Assembly: GCF_900112285.1 (NCBI RefSeq) | Contig: NZ_FOKZ01000029.1 | Coordinates: forward strand, 1 to 39,955 | Direction: 5' to 3' | DNA: 39,955 nucleotides | DNA from: Polaromonas sp. OV174 | Lineage (GTDB): Bacteria; Pseudomonadota; Gammaproteobacteria; Burkholderiales; Burkholderiaceae_C | Made by a program: the position numbers and the translations under genes | In this document: positions 15,527 to 23,262 of the stretch, one piece after another | How the letters are laid out: the number at the start of each line of letters is the position of its first letter | Position numbering within the stretch: position 1 is the first letter of the stretch | The notes under the pieces: model-generated | Told to the model about the DNA's origin: nothing | The model's database searches: none | Seen by the model: the letters and a program-made list of their open reading frames with translations, nothing else

Positions 15527-16738
15527 ATGCAAGACAACAAACCCACTTCAAACCCGCCCCAGCCGCTGGCCGGCCTGCGCGTCGTTGAATTCACCCACAT
15601 GGTCATGGGCCCCACCTGCGGCATGGTGCTGGCCGACATGGGCGCCGAGGTGATCAAGGTCGAGCCGATTGACGGCGACCGCACCCGCCGCCTGCTGGGC
15701 GCCGGCTCGGGATTTTTTCCGCTGTTCAACCGCAACAAAAAAAGCATAGGCATTGATTTGCACGATGCGGCGGGCGTTGAAGTCGCGCGCAAGCTCTGCG
15801 CCAGCGCCGATGTGGTGGCCGAAAACTTCAAGCCCGGCACCATGGCCAAATACGGGCTCGACTACGCCACCCTGAGCGCCGCCAATCCCCGCGTGATTTA
15901 CGTCAGCCACAAGGGCTTTTTGCCCGGCCCCTACGACCACCGCACCGCGCTCGATGAGGTGGTGCAGATGATGGGCGGCCTGGCCTACATGACCGGCCGC
16001 CCCGGCGACCCGCTGCGCGCCGGCACCAGCGTCAACGACATCATGGGCGGCCTGTTTGGCGCCATCGGTGCGCTGGGTGCACTGATCCAGCGCGGCATCA
16101 GCGGCAAGGGCATGGAGGTGCAGTCTGCCCTGTATGAAAACAATGTGTTCCTGATGGGCCAGCACATGCTGCAGTACGCCATGACGGGCAAACACCCGGC
16201 CCCCATGCCGGCGCGCGACAACCCCTGGGCGGTGTACGACGTGTTCACGGTAAAGGGCGGCGAGCAGATTTTTCTGGCCGCCGTCAGTGACGCGCAGTGG
16301 CAGACCTTTTGCACCGTGCTGGGCTTTGACGACCTGAAGGGCGATGCCGCGCTGGCGACCAACAACCAGCGCGTAGGTGTACGCCCGGCCCTGCTGAAAG
16401 ACCTGGCCGAACGGCTGGCCACGCGCAGCGCCGCCGAACTCTCAAGCCTGATGGAAAAAGCCGGCCTGCCCTTTGCCCCCATCCGTAAGCCGGAAGACCT
16501 GTTCGACGACGAGCACCTGCTGGCCACCGGTGGCTTGGCCGACGTGCGCCTGCCCGACGGCCCGAAAGCCGGGCAGACGGTCAAGACCACGCTGTTCCCC
16601 ATCACCATGCAGGGCCAGCGCCTGGGCGTGCGCCTGCACCCACCCACCCTGGGCGAGCACACACAGGAGTTGCTGGCGGGACTGGGCTACAGCGCCGGCG
16701 ACATCGAAAATTTGCGCCAGCAGGCGGCCGTGAGCTGA
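15527..16738 (+). CDS. CaiB/BaiF family (class III) CoA-transferase
   Basis: A 403-residue enzyme: LAGLRVVEFTHMVMGPTCGM at the N-terminus, MGAEVIKVEPIDGDRTR, and the catalytic aspartate in TSVNDIMGG near residue 171. Class III enzymes move CoA from a donor such as succinyl-CoA to a carboxylic acid by way of an aspartyl-CoA anhydride. It begins 25 bases after the lyase stop, without a clear Shine-Dalgarno sequence, and is probably cotranscribed. In this setting it would activate the acid whose CoA ester the upstream lyase splits. The acid is not identifiable from the sequence. Confidence 0.93.
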   Translation: MQDNKPTSNPPQPLAGLRVVEFTHMVMGPTCGMVLADMGAEVIKVEPIDGDRTRRLLGAGSGFFPLFNRNKKSIGIDLHDAAGVEVARKLCASADVVAENFKPGTMAKYGLDYATLSAANPRVIYVSHKGFLPGPYDHRTALDEVVQMMGGLAYMTGRPGDPLRAGTSVNDIMGGLFGAIGALGALIQRGISGKGMEVQSALYENNVFLMGQHMLQYAMTGKHPAPMPARDNPWAVYDVFTVKGGEQIFLAAVSDAQWQTFCTVLGFDDLKGDAALATNNQRVGVRPALLKDLAERLATRSAAELSSLMEKAGLPFAPIRKPEDLFDDEHLLATGGLADVRLPDGPKAGQTVKTTLFPITMQGQRLGVRLHPPTLGEHTQELLAGLGYSAGDIENLRQQAAVS

Positions 16739-16787
16739 ACGGCCGCAAGATTTCAGCAAGCTAACCACAACAAGACGGAGACAAAAA

Positions 16788-17807
16788 ATGACAGACCAAA
16801 CGACCATACGCAACACGAAACAAACCACCCGGCGCCAGACCCTGCAAGGCCTGGGTGCCCTGGCCTTTGGCAGTACGCTCCTGAGCACGCCGCTGGCCCT
16901 GCTGGCCCAGCCCTCCGACAAGGTGGTGCGCTTCATCCTGCCAGTCGGCGCGGGCTCCGGGGTGGACACCATAGTTCGCGCCGCCAGCCTTGCCCTGGGC
17001 AAGGCGCTGGGCCATCCCGTGGTGATTGAAAACCAGCCCGGCGCCGGCGGCATCGTCGGCACGTCGACGCTGGTCAAGTCGGCGCCCGACGGCATGACGC
17101 TGAGCGTGGTGTCCAACAACCATGTGATTTACCCCAGCGTCTACAAATCACTGCCGTTTGACCCGATTGCCGACATCACCCCCATCACCATCATCGGCAC
17201 CACGCCCATGGTGCTGGTGGTCAACCCGGCCAAGCTGCCGGTCAGCAACGTCAGGGAGTTGGTGGCGCTGCTCAAGGCAAAACCCGATGCCTACAACTAC
17301 GCCTCGTCCGGCAACGGCACCATCCTGCATCTGGCGGCGCAAATGTTTCTCGACGAAGCCCAGGTCAAGGCCAAACACATTCCCTACAAGGGCGTGGGCC
17401 CCATGGTGGCCGACCTGATAGGCGGTCAGGTTGACATCGGCGTGCTGGCCCTGCCCTCCATCCAGGCGCACCTGAAAAGCGGCGCCCTGCGCGCCATCGG
17501 CGTGGGCGGCAACGCCCGTACGGCAGCGGCGCCCGACATCCCCACCATCGCAGAGCAAGGCCTGCCCAACTACAACCTGGAAGGCTGGTTCGCCGTGATT
17601 GGCCCGGCCAAACTGCCGCCTGCCGAGGTCAAACGCATCCACGCCGCCGTGGTGGCCGCCTATGCCGCGCCCGAGGTCAAGGACGCCATGCTCAAGCAGG
17701 GCAACACCATCAACCCCAGCAGCCCGGAATTCGCCGCGCAGTACTTCCGCACAGAACTGGCCAAATATGCCCAGCTGGTGAAAAAAGGCGGCGTGGAAGT
17801 GCAGTAA
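16788..17807 (+). CDS. Bug-family (TctC-like) periplasmic substrate-binding protein
   Basis: A 339-residue binding protein with a GGAG site. The N-terminus has a twin-arginine-like signal (TRRQTLQGLGALAFGSTLLS) ending near LALLAQ. The mature protein shows the Bug pattern: VRFILPVGAGSGVDTIVRAA, VIENQPGAGGIVGTSTLVKS and YASSGNGTILHLAAQMF. Bug proteins bind small carboxylic acids with high affinity, often as orphan receptors. It lies 49 bases after the CoA-transferase, so the bound ligand is probably the substrate of that cluster. No TctAB membrane components are in the window. Confidence 0.92.
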   Translation: MTDQTTIRNTKQTTRRQTLQGLGALAFGSTLLSTPLALLAQPSDKVVRFILPVGAGSGVDTIVRAASLALGKALGHPVVIENQPGAGGIVGTSTLVKSAPDGMTLSVVSNNHVIYPSVYKSLPFDPIADITPITIIGTTPMVLVVNPAKLPVSNVRELVALLKAKPDAYNYASSGNGTILHLAAQMFLDEAQVKAKHIPYKGVGPMVADLIGGQVDIGVLALPSIQAHLKSGALRAIGVGGNARTAAAPDIPTIAEQGLPNYNLEGWFAVIGPAKLPPAEVKRIHAAVVAAYAAPEVKDAMLKQGNTINPSSPEFAAQYFRTELAKYAQLVKKGGVEVQ

Positions 17808-17845
17808 GGCCACCTGACCGTCACCGCACTCAAGGAACACACGAC

Positions 17846-18370
17846 ATGCCTGTTTACCAGTTGGGGGAAGATGCCCCGGCAATCCCGGACAGCGCCTTCG
17901 TCGCCCCCGGCGCCACGCTGATCGGCAAGGTCAGCCTGGGCGCGCGGGCGAGCATCTGGTTTGGCGCGGTGCTGCGCGGGGACAACGAGCCGATTCACAT
18001 CGGCGAGGCCAGCAATGTCCAGGAAGGCGCCGTGCTGCACACCGACCGCGACTTTCCGCTGACGCTCGGCGCCAACGTGACCGTGGGGCACCAGGCCATG
18101 CTGCACGGCTGCAGCATCGGTGAAGGCTCGCTCATCGGCATTCAGGCCGTCGTGCTGAATGGCGCGGTGATCGGGAAACACTGCCTGGTGGGCGCCGGCG
18201 CCATCGTCACTGAAGGCAAGGTGTTTCCCGATCGCTCGCTCATCCTTGGCGCGCCAGCCAAGGTGGTGCGTCAATTGTCAGATGAGGACGTTCAGCGCCT
18301 GCAGGAAAGCGCCGACGGCTATGCCCGCCGCGCCAGCCTTTACCAGACGCAGCTCAAGCGCATAGCCTGA
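17846..18370 (+). CDS. Gamma-class carbonic anhydrase-like hexapeptide protein
   Basis: A 174-residue left-handed beta-helix protein built from hexapeptide repeats (APGATLIGKVSLGARASIWF, GAVLRGDNEPIHIGEASNVQ). The zinc histidines of gamma-carbonic anhydrases are expected in VLHTD and VGHQAMLHGC, both present. Homologues (YrdA/PaaY-like) form trimers with metal at the subunit interface; some hydrate CO2, and PaaY is a thioesterase. AAGGA precedes the start. It lies 38 bases after the Bug gene and may be cotranscribed. A thioesterase role in CoA metabolism would fit the cluster but is speculative. Confidence 0.88.
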   Translation: MPVYQLGEDAPAIPDSAFVAPGATLIGKVSLGARASIWFGAVLRGDNEPIHIGEASNVQEGAVLHTDRDFPLTLGANVTVGHQAMLHGCSIGEGSLIGIQAVVLNGAVIGKHCLVGAGAIVTEGKVFPDRSLILGAPAKVVRQLSDEDVQRLQESADGYARRASLYQTQLKRIA

Positions 18371-18385
18371 AGCCCAAGCTTGCGG

Positions 18386-18601
18386 CTACAGCTTGGCGAT
18401 CGACACTTCCGTCGACTTGACCAGCGCCACCACGTCGCTGCCTATGGCCAGCTCCAGCTGGTCGACCGAGCGCGTGGTGATGACGGAAGTGACGATGCCC
18501 CAGGGCGTTTCGACGTCGATTTCGGAAACCACGTCACCGCGGATGATTTCCTTGATTTTTCCGCGGAACTGGTTGCGGACGTTGATGGCTTGGATGGACA
18601 T
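18386..18601 (-). CDS. Molbindin (TOBE-domain molybdopterin/molybdate-binding protein)
   Basis: A 71-residue single TOBE/Mop domain: MSIQAINVRNQFRGKIKEII, SEIDVETPWGIVTSVITTRS, ending VVALVKSTEVSIAKL. This is the standard length and pattern of molbindins, which form hexamers that store molybdate in the cytoplasm. A strong AAGGAG site precedes the ATG. It lies downstream of sbp on the same strand, with 209 bases and a repeat copy in between, so cotranscription is uncertain. Confidence 0.92.
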   Translation of the reverse strand: MSIQAINVRNQFRGKIKEIIRGDVVSEIDVETPWGIVTSVITTRSVDQLELAIGSDVVALVKSTEVSIAKL

Positions 18602-18624
18602 GAGAAAACTCCTTCAGGTTAAAA

Positions 18625-18680
18625 ATACTATGAAATAAATAGCTGCCTGCGCACGCAGCCATTGGGCTAGAGGCACTTTT
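18625..18680 (+). repeat. Dispersed palindromic repeat, copy E
   Basis: It reads ATACTATGAAATAAATAGCT, then GCCTGCGC, a loop, and GGGCTAGAGGC. Note ACTATGAAA followed by AATAGCTGCC, nearly the same words as copy G inside the DUF934 gene. Confidence 0.85.
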
Positions 18681-18810
18681 GATGCATCAAATAGCCCAGC
18701 GTAGGCCATGCACGGGCGTCCCCGGCCAGGCGGGCTCGCTCGGTGATATTTCTTTGCCGGCTTGCTGCGTTCGCGCGGACGGAGATGGTGTGACCAGGCT
18801 GATAACCGGT

Positions 18811-19839
18811 TTACTTATTGGTGTAAATCTGATCAAAAGAGCCGCCATCGACAAAATGCTCCCTGGCCTTGCCCCAGCCGCCAAAGGCCTGCTCAATGGT
18901 GAAAAGAGTCAGCTTGGGGAACTGCTTCGCGTATTTGGCCCTGGCTTTCTCGCTGGTCGGACGGTAGTAGTGCTTGCCGGCGATGTCCTGGCCTTCGTCG
19001 GAATACAGATACTCCAGATAGGCCTGGGCCACCTTGCGTGTGCCCTTGCGGTCCACCGTCTTGTCGACCACGGCCACGGTGGGCTCGGCCACGATGCTGG
19101 CGGAGGGCACGACGATTTCAAACTTCTCCGCGCCAAACTCTTTGAGCACCAGGAAGGCCTCGTTTTCCCAGGCAATCAGCACATCGCCCACGGCGCGCTG
19201 GGCAAAGGTGATGGTCGAGCCGCGGGCGCCGGTATCTAGCACCGGCACATTTTTGTAGAGCTTGGCGATGAAGTCCTTGGCAGCAGCATCGCTGCCGAAC
19301 TTGCGCTTGCCGTATTCCCAGCCCGCCAGGTAGTTCCACTGGGCGCCCGCCGAGGTTTTAGGGTTGGGAGTGATCACGGCAACGCCTGGCTTGATCAGGT
19401 CATCCCAGTCCTTGATGGCCTTGGGATTGCCTTTTTTGACCAGAAAAATAATCGTTGAGGTGTAGGGCGCGGAATTGTGCGGCAGGCGCTTTTGCCAATC
19501 CGCGGCGACCAGGCCGCCGTTCTTGACCAGCGCATCGATGTCGGGTGCCAGGCCCAGGGTCACCACGTCGGCGTCAATGCCGTCAATGACGGAGCGCGCC
19601 TGTTTGCCGGAGCCGCCATGCGACTGTTTGATGCTCACGTCCTGGCCGGTCTTGGCCTTCCAGTGCTTGGCGAAGGCCGCGTTGTACTCCACATAAAGCT
19701 CGCGGGTCGGGTCATAAGACACATTGAGCAGCGTCACCGGCGGCAACTGCTGGGCCCAGCTGGCAAGAGCTGACCCTGCCAGCGTTACGGCCAATATGGC
19801 ACGGGTGGAAACATTCATAAAATGGCGACGTGAAGTCAT
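18811..19839 (-). CDS. sbp: Sulfate ABC transporter periplasmic binding protein
   Basis: From ATG 19839 the protein is 342 residues. The signal peptide is MTSRRHFMNVSTRAILAVTL and continues to LASWAQ. The mature part has the SBP pattern: LLNVSYDPTRELYVEYNAAF, KQSHGGSGKQARSVIDGIDA (anion-binding loop) and NPKTSAGAQWNYLAGWEYG. It binds sulfate (or thiosulfate) in the periplasm for a CysTWA importer, which is not in this window. A longer frame to 19866 adds nine residues and is less likely. The upstream region holds a perfect inverted repeat, so sulfur-responsive control is probable. Confidence 0.93.
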   Translation of the reverse strand: MTSRRHFMNVSTRAILAVTLAGSALASWAQQLPPVTLLNVSYDPTRELYVEYNAAFAKHWKAKTGQDVSIKQSHGGSGKQARSVIDGIDADVVTLGLAPDIDALVKNGGLVAADWQKRLPHNSAPYTSTIIFLVKKGNPKAIKDWDDLIKPGVAVITPNPKTSAGAQWNYLAGWEYGKRKFGSDAAAKDFIAKLYKNVPVLDTGARGSTITFAQRAVGDVLIAWENEAFLVLKEFGAEKFEIVVPSASIVAEPTVAVVDKTVDRKGTRKVAQAYLEYLYSDEGQDIAGKHYYRPTSEKARAKYAKQFPKLTLFTIEQAFGGWGKAREHFVDGGSFDQIYTNK

Positions 19840-19912
19840 GGTTTGCTTTCTTTTCCAAAAATGCATCTAGATGCGAACAAAATGGATTCTGAAAGCCAGC
19901 CTTGAAAACTGG

Positions 19913-19942
19913 AACGAATAAAAACTCAGTTCTTTATTCGTT
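19913..19942. promoter_or_regulatory. Perfect 10-10-10 inverted repeat between sbp and yggX
   Basis: AACGAATAAA (19913-19922) and TTTATTCGTT (19933-19942) are exact reverse complements separated by 10 bases. Centre-to-centre spacing of two helical turns is ideal for a dimeric regulator. It lies 74 bases upstream of sbp and 40 bases upstream of yggX. A CysB-type regulator is the natural candidate given the sulfate gene; this is inferred. Confidence 0.6.
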
Positions 19943-19982
19943 AACTATCCTTAGCCCCACACAATACGAAAGAACGATACAC

Positions 19983-20255
19983 ATGGCACGCCTCGTTAAA
20001 TGCATCAAGCTCGGCCGCGAAGCCGAGGGACTGGACTTTCCTCCCTACCCCGGCCCCCTGGGCAAGCGGCTCTGGGAAGAAGTCAGCAAAGAGGCCTGGG
20101 CCGAGTGGATGAAGCAGCAAACCATGCTGGTCAATGAAAACCGGCTCAACCTGGCCGATGCCAGGGCCCGCCAATACCTGGCGCGGCAGATGGAAAAGCA
20201 CTTTTTCGGTGATGGCGCCGACGCGGTGCAGGGCTACGTCCCGCCGAATCAATAA
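19983..20255 (+). CDS. yggX: Fe(II)-trafficking / Fe-S protection protein YggX
   Basis: A 90-residue protein matching YggX throughout: MARLVKCIKLGREAEGLDFP, PYPGPLGKRLWEEVSKEAW and WMKQQTMLVNENRLNLADAR. The conserved Cys7 is present. YggX is a small cytoplasmic protein that helps protect Fe-S clusters against oxidants. It is divergent from sbp across the region with the perfect inverted repeat. Confidence 0.95.
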   Translation: MARLVKCIKLGREAEGLDFPPYPGPLGKRLWEEVSKEAWAEWMKQQTMLVNENRLNLADARARQYLARQMEKHFFGDGADAVQGYVPPNQ

Positions 20256-20352
20256 GGCCCCCACGCTTGTCGCTTCGCGTACTGCGCTGCCCCCCGAGGG
20301 GGCGTTGCGCCTGCGGCCCGGCGGAGCCGGTTCCGCGGCCCCGGCTGGTCTG
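20256..20352. repeat. GC-rich dispersed repeat of a second kind
   Basis: The spacer between yggX and mnmC is almost entirely a GC-rich element with the core palindrome GCCCCCCGAGGGGGC (near 20289-20303), preceded by ACGCTTGTCGCTTCGCGTAC and followed by CGGCCCGGCGGAGCCGG. From memory, near-identical elements are common between genes in Comamonadaceae genomes. Only one copy is in this window, so the family claim is from recall. Confidence 0.65.
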
Positions 20353-20360
20353 GCTTGCTC

Positions 20361-22262
20361 ATGGCTGAAGTAATCGAGTGGCTGGCCGACGGCACGGCAG
20401 GCGGCAGCCCCTACAGCCCGCGCTTTGGCGACCGCTACCGCAGCGAGCTGGGCGGGCTGGAGCAGGCGCGCGAAGTCTTTCTGAAAGGCTGCGGCCTGCC
20501 AGCAGCCTGGGCCAGCCAGCCGCAATGGACGATTCTTGAAACCGGTTTTGGCCTGGGCCTGAATTTTCTGGTGAGCTGGGCCGCCTGGAAGGCCGATCCG
20601 CAGCGCCCTCGCCTGCTGCATTTTGTCTCCACCGAGGCCTTTCCGGCCAGCGCCGAAGATGTGCTGCGCAGCGCCCGGACCCATCCCGAACTCCTGCCTT
20701 TAGCGCAAGAGTTGCAAGCCCAGCTGTGGGGTCTGCTGCCTGGCATGCACCGGCTGGTTTTCGAGGACGGCCAATTGCTGCTGACGCTGTGCATTGGCGA
20801 CGCCAAGGCTATGCTGCGTGAGCAGAGCTTTGCGGCCGACTCGGTCTATCTGGACGGCTTCAGCCCGCAGCGCAACCCGGACATCTGGGACCTGCATACC
20901 TTTAAGGCGGTGGCGCGCTGCTGCCGGCGCGGCACCCGCGTGGCCACCTGGACGGTGGCGCGCAGCGTGCGCGATGCGCTGGCCCAAGCCGGGTTTGTGG
21001 TGGAAAAAGTACCCGGCATCCCGCCCAAGCGCGACAACCTGCAGGGCGAGTACAACCCGGCCTGGGAACCCAAGAAGACGCGGGCCAGCCCCCTGCGTCG
21101 CACGGCCTCGAGTTGCGTCGTGATTGGCGCCGGCCTGGCCGGCGCGGCGGTAGCGGCCAGCCTGGCGCGCCGCGGCTGGCAGGTGACGGTGCTGGATGCG
21201 GCCGACACCCCGGCCGCTGGTGCCTCTGGCCTGCCGGCCGGCGTGCTGGCGCCCCATGTCTCGCCCGACGACAGCCTGCTGTCGCGCCTGTCGCGCTGCG
21301 GCGTCAGGGCTACGCTGCAGCAGGCGGGCCGTTGGCTGCAAGCCGGCCAGGACTGGAGCCCTAGCGGCGTGCTGGAACACTGCGTGGAGCATGAACGCAA
21401 GCTGCCGCACGCCTGGCAGCCCGAGCAGGCCTGGGCCAGCGCCGCCGGCGACTGGACCCGACTGGCAACGCCAGAGCAGTTGGCCCAGTGCGGCCTGCCG
21501 CCCAAGGCGCCAGCGCTGTGGCATGTGCAGGCCGGCTGGATCAAGCCGGCCTGCCTGGTTAGAGCCTGGCTGAGCAGCCCCGGTGTGAGCTGGCGCGGCA
21601 ATGCGGCGGTGAGCCAGCTGACCTATCAATCCGGCGCCTGGCGGGTGCTGGACGCCAGCGGGCAGGAACTGGCCCAAGCCGAGCTGGTGGTGCTGGCGGC
21701 CGGCCATGCCAGCCGCGCGCTGGCCGAAACCGCACAAGACCAGCCACTGGCCCTGCAAGCCATTCGCGGCCAGGTGTCATGGGCCCGGCATGAGCCGACC
21801 GAGGCCGGCACGGCACAGGCGCTGCCGGCCTTCCCGGTCAACGGCCATGGCAGCCTGATTCCCGCCTTCCCGCACGCCGCAGGCCTGGCCTGGATCACCG
21901 GCGGCACGTTTGAGCGCGACAAGGCCAGTGCCGACATCAAGCCCCAAGACCACAAGCAGAATTTCGGCAAGCTGCAGACCCTGCTGCCCCAAGCCGCGCA
22001 AACGCTGGCGAGTCAGTTTGACAAGCTGGACATTCAGGCCTGGGCCGGCACTCGCTGCGCCACGCCCAGTCGCCTACCGGCGCTGGGCCCGCTGCAAGCG
22101 CCAGACCTGTGGCTGTGCAGCGGCATGGGCTCACGTGGATTGAGCTTTGCCGCGCTGTGCGCGGAGCTGCTGGCCGCCAGGCTGCATGCCGAACCGCTGC
22201 CACTGGAGCAGCGCCTGGCCGAAGCCTTGCTGCCAGCGCACGCAGCGCTCACAACTGGCTGA
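20361..22262 (+). CDS. mnmC: Bifunctional tRNA mnm5s2U biosynthesis protein MnmC
   Basis: From ATG 20361 the protein is 633 residues and has both domains of full-length MnmC. Residues 1-240 are the SAM-dependent methyltransferase (MnmD-like): YSPRFGDRYRSELGGLEQAR, ILETGFGLGLNFL and SVYLDGFSPQRNPDIWDLHT. From about residue 252 comes the FAD-dependent oxidoreductase: CVVIGAGLAGAAVAASLARR. It removes the carboxymethyl group of cmnm5(s2)U34 and methylates the product to mnm5(s2)U34 in tRNA. A TTG six bases upstream is a possible but less likely start. Confidence 0.94.
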   Translation: MAEVIEWLADGTAGGSPYSPRFGDRYRSELGGLEQAREVFLKGCGLPAAWASQPQWTILETGFGLGLNFLVSWAAWKADPQRPRLLHFVSTEAFPASAEDVLRSARTHPELLPLAQELQAQLWGLLPGMHRLVFEDGQLLLTLCIGDAKAMLREQSFAADSVYLDGFSPQRNPDIWDLHTFKAVARCCRRGTRVATWTVARSVRDALAQAGFVVEKVPGIPPKRDNLQGEYNPAWEPKKTRASPLRRTASSCVVIGAGLAGAAVAASLARRGWQVTVLDAADTPAAGASGLPAGVLAPHVSPDDSLLSRLSRCGVRATLQQAGRWLQAGQDWSPSGVLEHCVEHERKLPHAWQPEQAWASAAGDWTRLATPEQLAQCGLPPKAPALWHVQAGWIKPACLVRAWLSSPGVSWRGNAAVSQLTYQSGAWRVLDASGQELAQAELVVLAAGHASRALAETAQDQPLALQAIRGQVSWARHEPTEAGTAQALPAFPVNGHGSLIPAFPHAAGLAWITGGTFERDKASADIKPQDHKQNFGKLQTLLPQAAQTLASQFDKLDIQAWAGTRCATPSRLPALGPLQAPDLWLCSGMGSRGLSFAALCAELLAARLHAEPLPLEQRLAEALLPAHAALTTG

Positions 22263-22270
22263 AATTCAAA

Positions 22271-22329
22271 AAAAAAAGGCCTCTAGCGCATACAGGGCAA
22301 GCGCAACAAGCTATTAAATAGATAGCAAA
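22271..22329 (-). repeat. Dispersed palindromic repeat, copy F
   Basis: The minus strand reads TTTGCTATCTATTTAATAGC, then TTGCGC, a loop and GCGCTAGAGGCC followed by a run of ten T. It lies between the convergent mnmC and response-regulator genes, and the T run after the hairpin could serve as a terminator for the latter. Confidence 0.85.
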
Positions 22330-22338
22330 CTTCAGCCT

Positions 22339-23208
22339 TCAAGCCACCTTGGCCAGCAACTGTTTGAGGCGTCCCGGATGCAAGGGCTTGCGCAGGCAGC
22401 CGCGGGCGCCGGCAAACCAGCCGCGCAGCCTGTCCAGGCGCGACATGTCACGGCCGGTAAGAATCAGGAAGTCCACGGCCGGGCGCGATGCGGTCACCTG
22501 CTTGAGCACTTGCCAGCAACGCATGTCGAACAAATTCATGTCCAAAATGACCAGCTTGTAGCGCCGGGTGCTGATCAGCCGCAGCGCTTCAGCCCCGCTA
22601 AGCGCCTCATCCACCTGCATCAGCCCGGCCTCGGCCAGCCTGGCGCGTAAATAAAGGCGCGACTGGCGGTCGACATCAACCACCAGCACCGGTCTGTAAT
22701 TAGCCTGCAGGTGCACGGCTGGCGCACTGGCGGCCAAGGCCTGGCCCGGATGGCCATCGGGCGAGCCGCTGGCCTCTGACAAGAAATCCGGGTCCATCTC
22801 GAGGCTCAGGTCCAAGTCCAAGTCCAAGTTGGCTGCGGCAAAGCTGCGCGGCGGCACCGGGGTTATCGTCGGCTGGGCCAGCAAGTCATCCATGGTTTCT
22901 ATCACCGCCGCCCAGTCCAAGGGACGCGTCAGCACCAGGCGGGCACGGCCAGGCGCGTTACCCCCTACCCATATCAGCGTGAGCAGGTCGTGAAGCGGAT
23001 GGGCCAGCTCCAGCGCGGCTTCCCAGCTCTCCCCGTCCACCAGCATCAACTCGGGGGCCTGGCGGGTTTCCTCCGTCCACAGCGCATAGGCCACGAAGCG
23101 GGTTTCCGAGAGCTGAAAAATGCGGTACAGCGCCTGCCGTTCCTCATCGCTGAAGCCGAACACTTTTACAAAAATTCGCTTCCCAACAGCGTCATCGGTG
23201 TTTGTCAT
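22339..23208 (-). CDS. Response regulator with a degenerate N-terminal and a canonical C-terminal receiver
   Basis: A 289-residue protein without an output domain. Residues 1-120 (KRIFVKVFGFSDEERQALYR, then ELMLVDGESW and LTLIWVGGNA) have a receiver-like alternation but lack the acid pair and phospho-acceptor, so this half is probably a pseudo-receiver. An acidic DLDLDLSLEMDPD linker near residue 130 is encoded by three tandem TCCAAG units (22811-22828). Residues 170-289 are a true receiver: PVLVVDVDRQSRLYLRARLA, phospho-acceptor in VILDMNLFDMR, and Lys in LRKPLHPGRL. No kinase gene is adjacent. Confidence 0.82.
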   Translation of the reverse strand: MTNTDDAVGKRIFVKVFGFSDEERQALYRIFQLSETRFVAYALWTEETRQAPELMLVDGESWEAALELAHPLHDLLTLIWVGGNAPGRARLVLTRPLDWAAVIETMDDLLAQPTITPVPPRSFAAANLDLDLDLSLEMDPDFLSEASGSPDGHPGQALAASAPAVHLQANYRPVLVVDVDRQSRLYLRARLAEAGLMQVDEALSGAEALRLISTRRYKLVILDMNLFDMRCWQVLKQVTASRPAVDFLILTGRDMSRLDRLRGWFAGARGCLRKPLHPGRLKQLLAKVA

Positions 23209-23262
23209 TTGGGGCCGATTATGCGAGTTCCGGCCACAGTCCGTTCCCCGTATAAACGCGCC

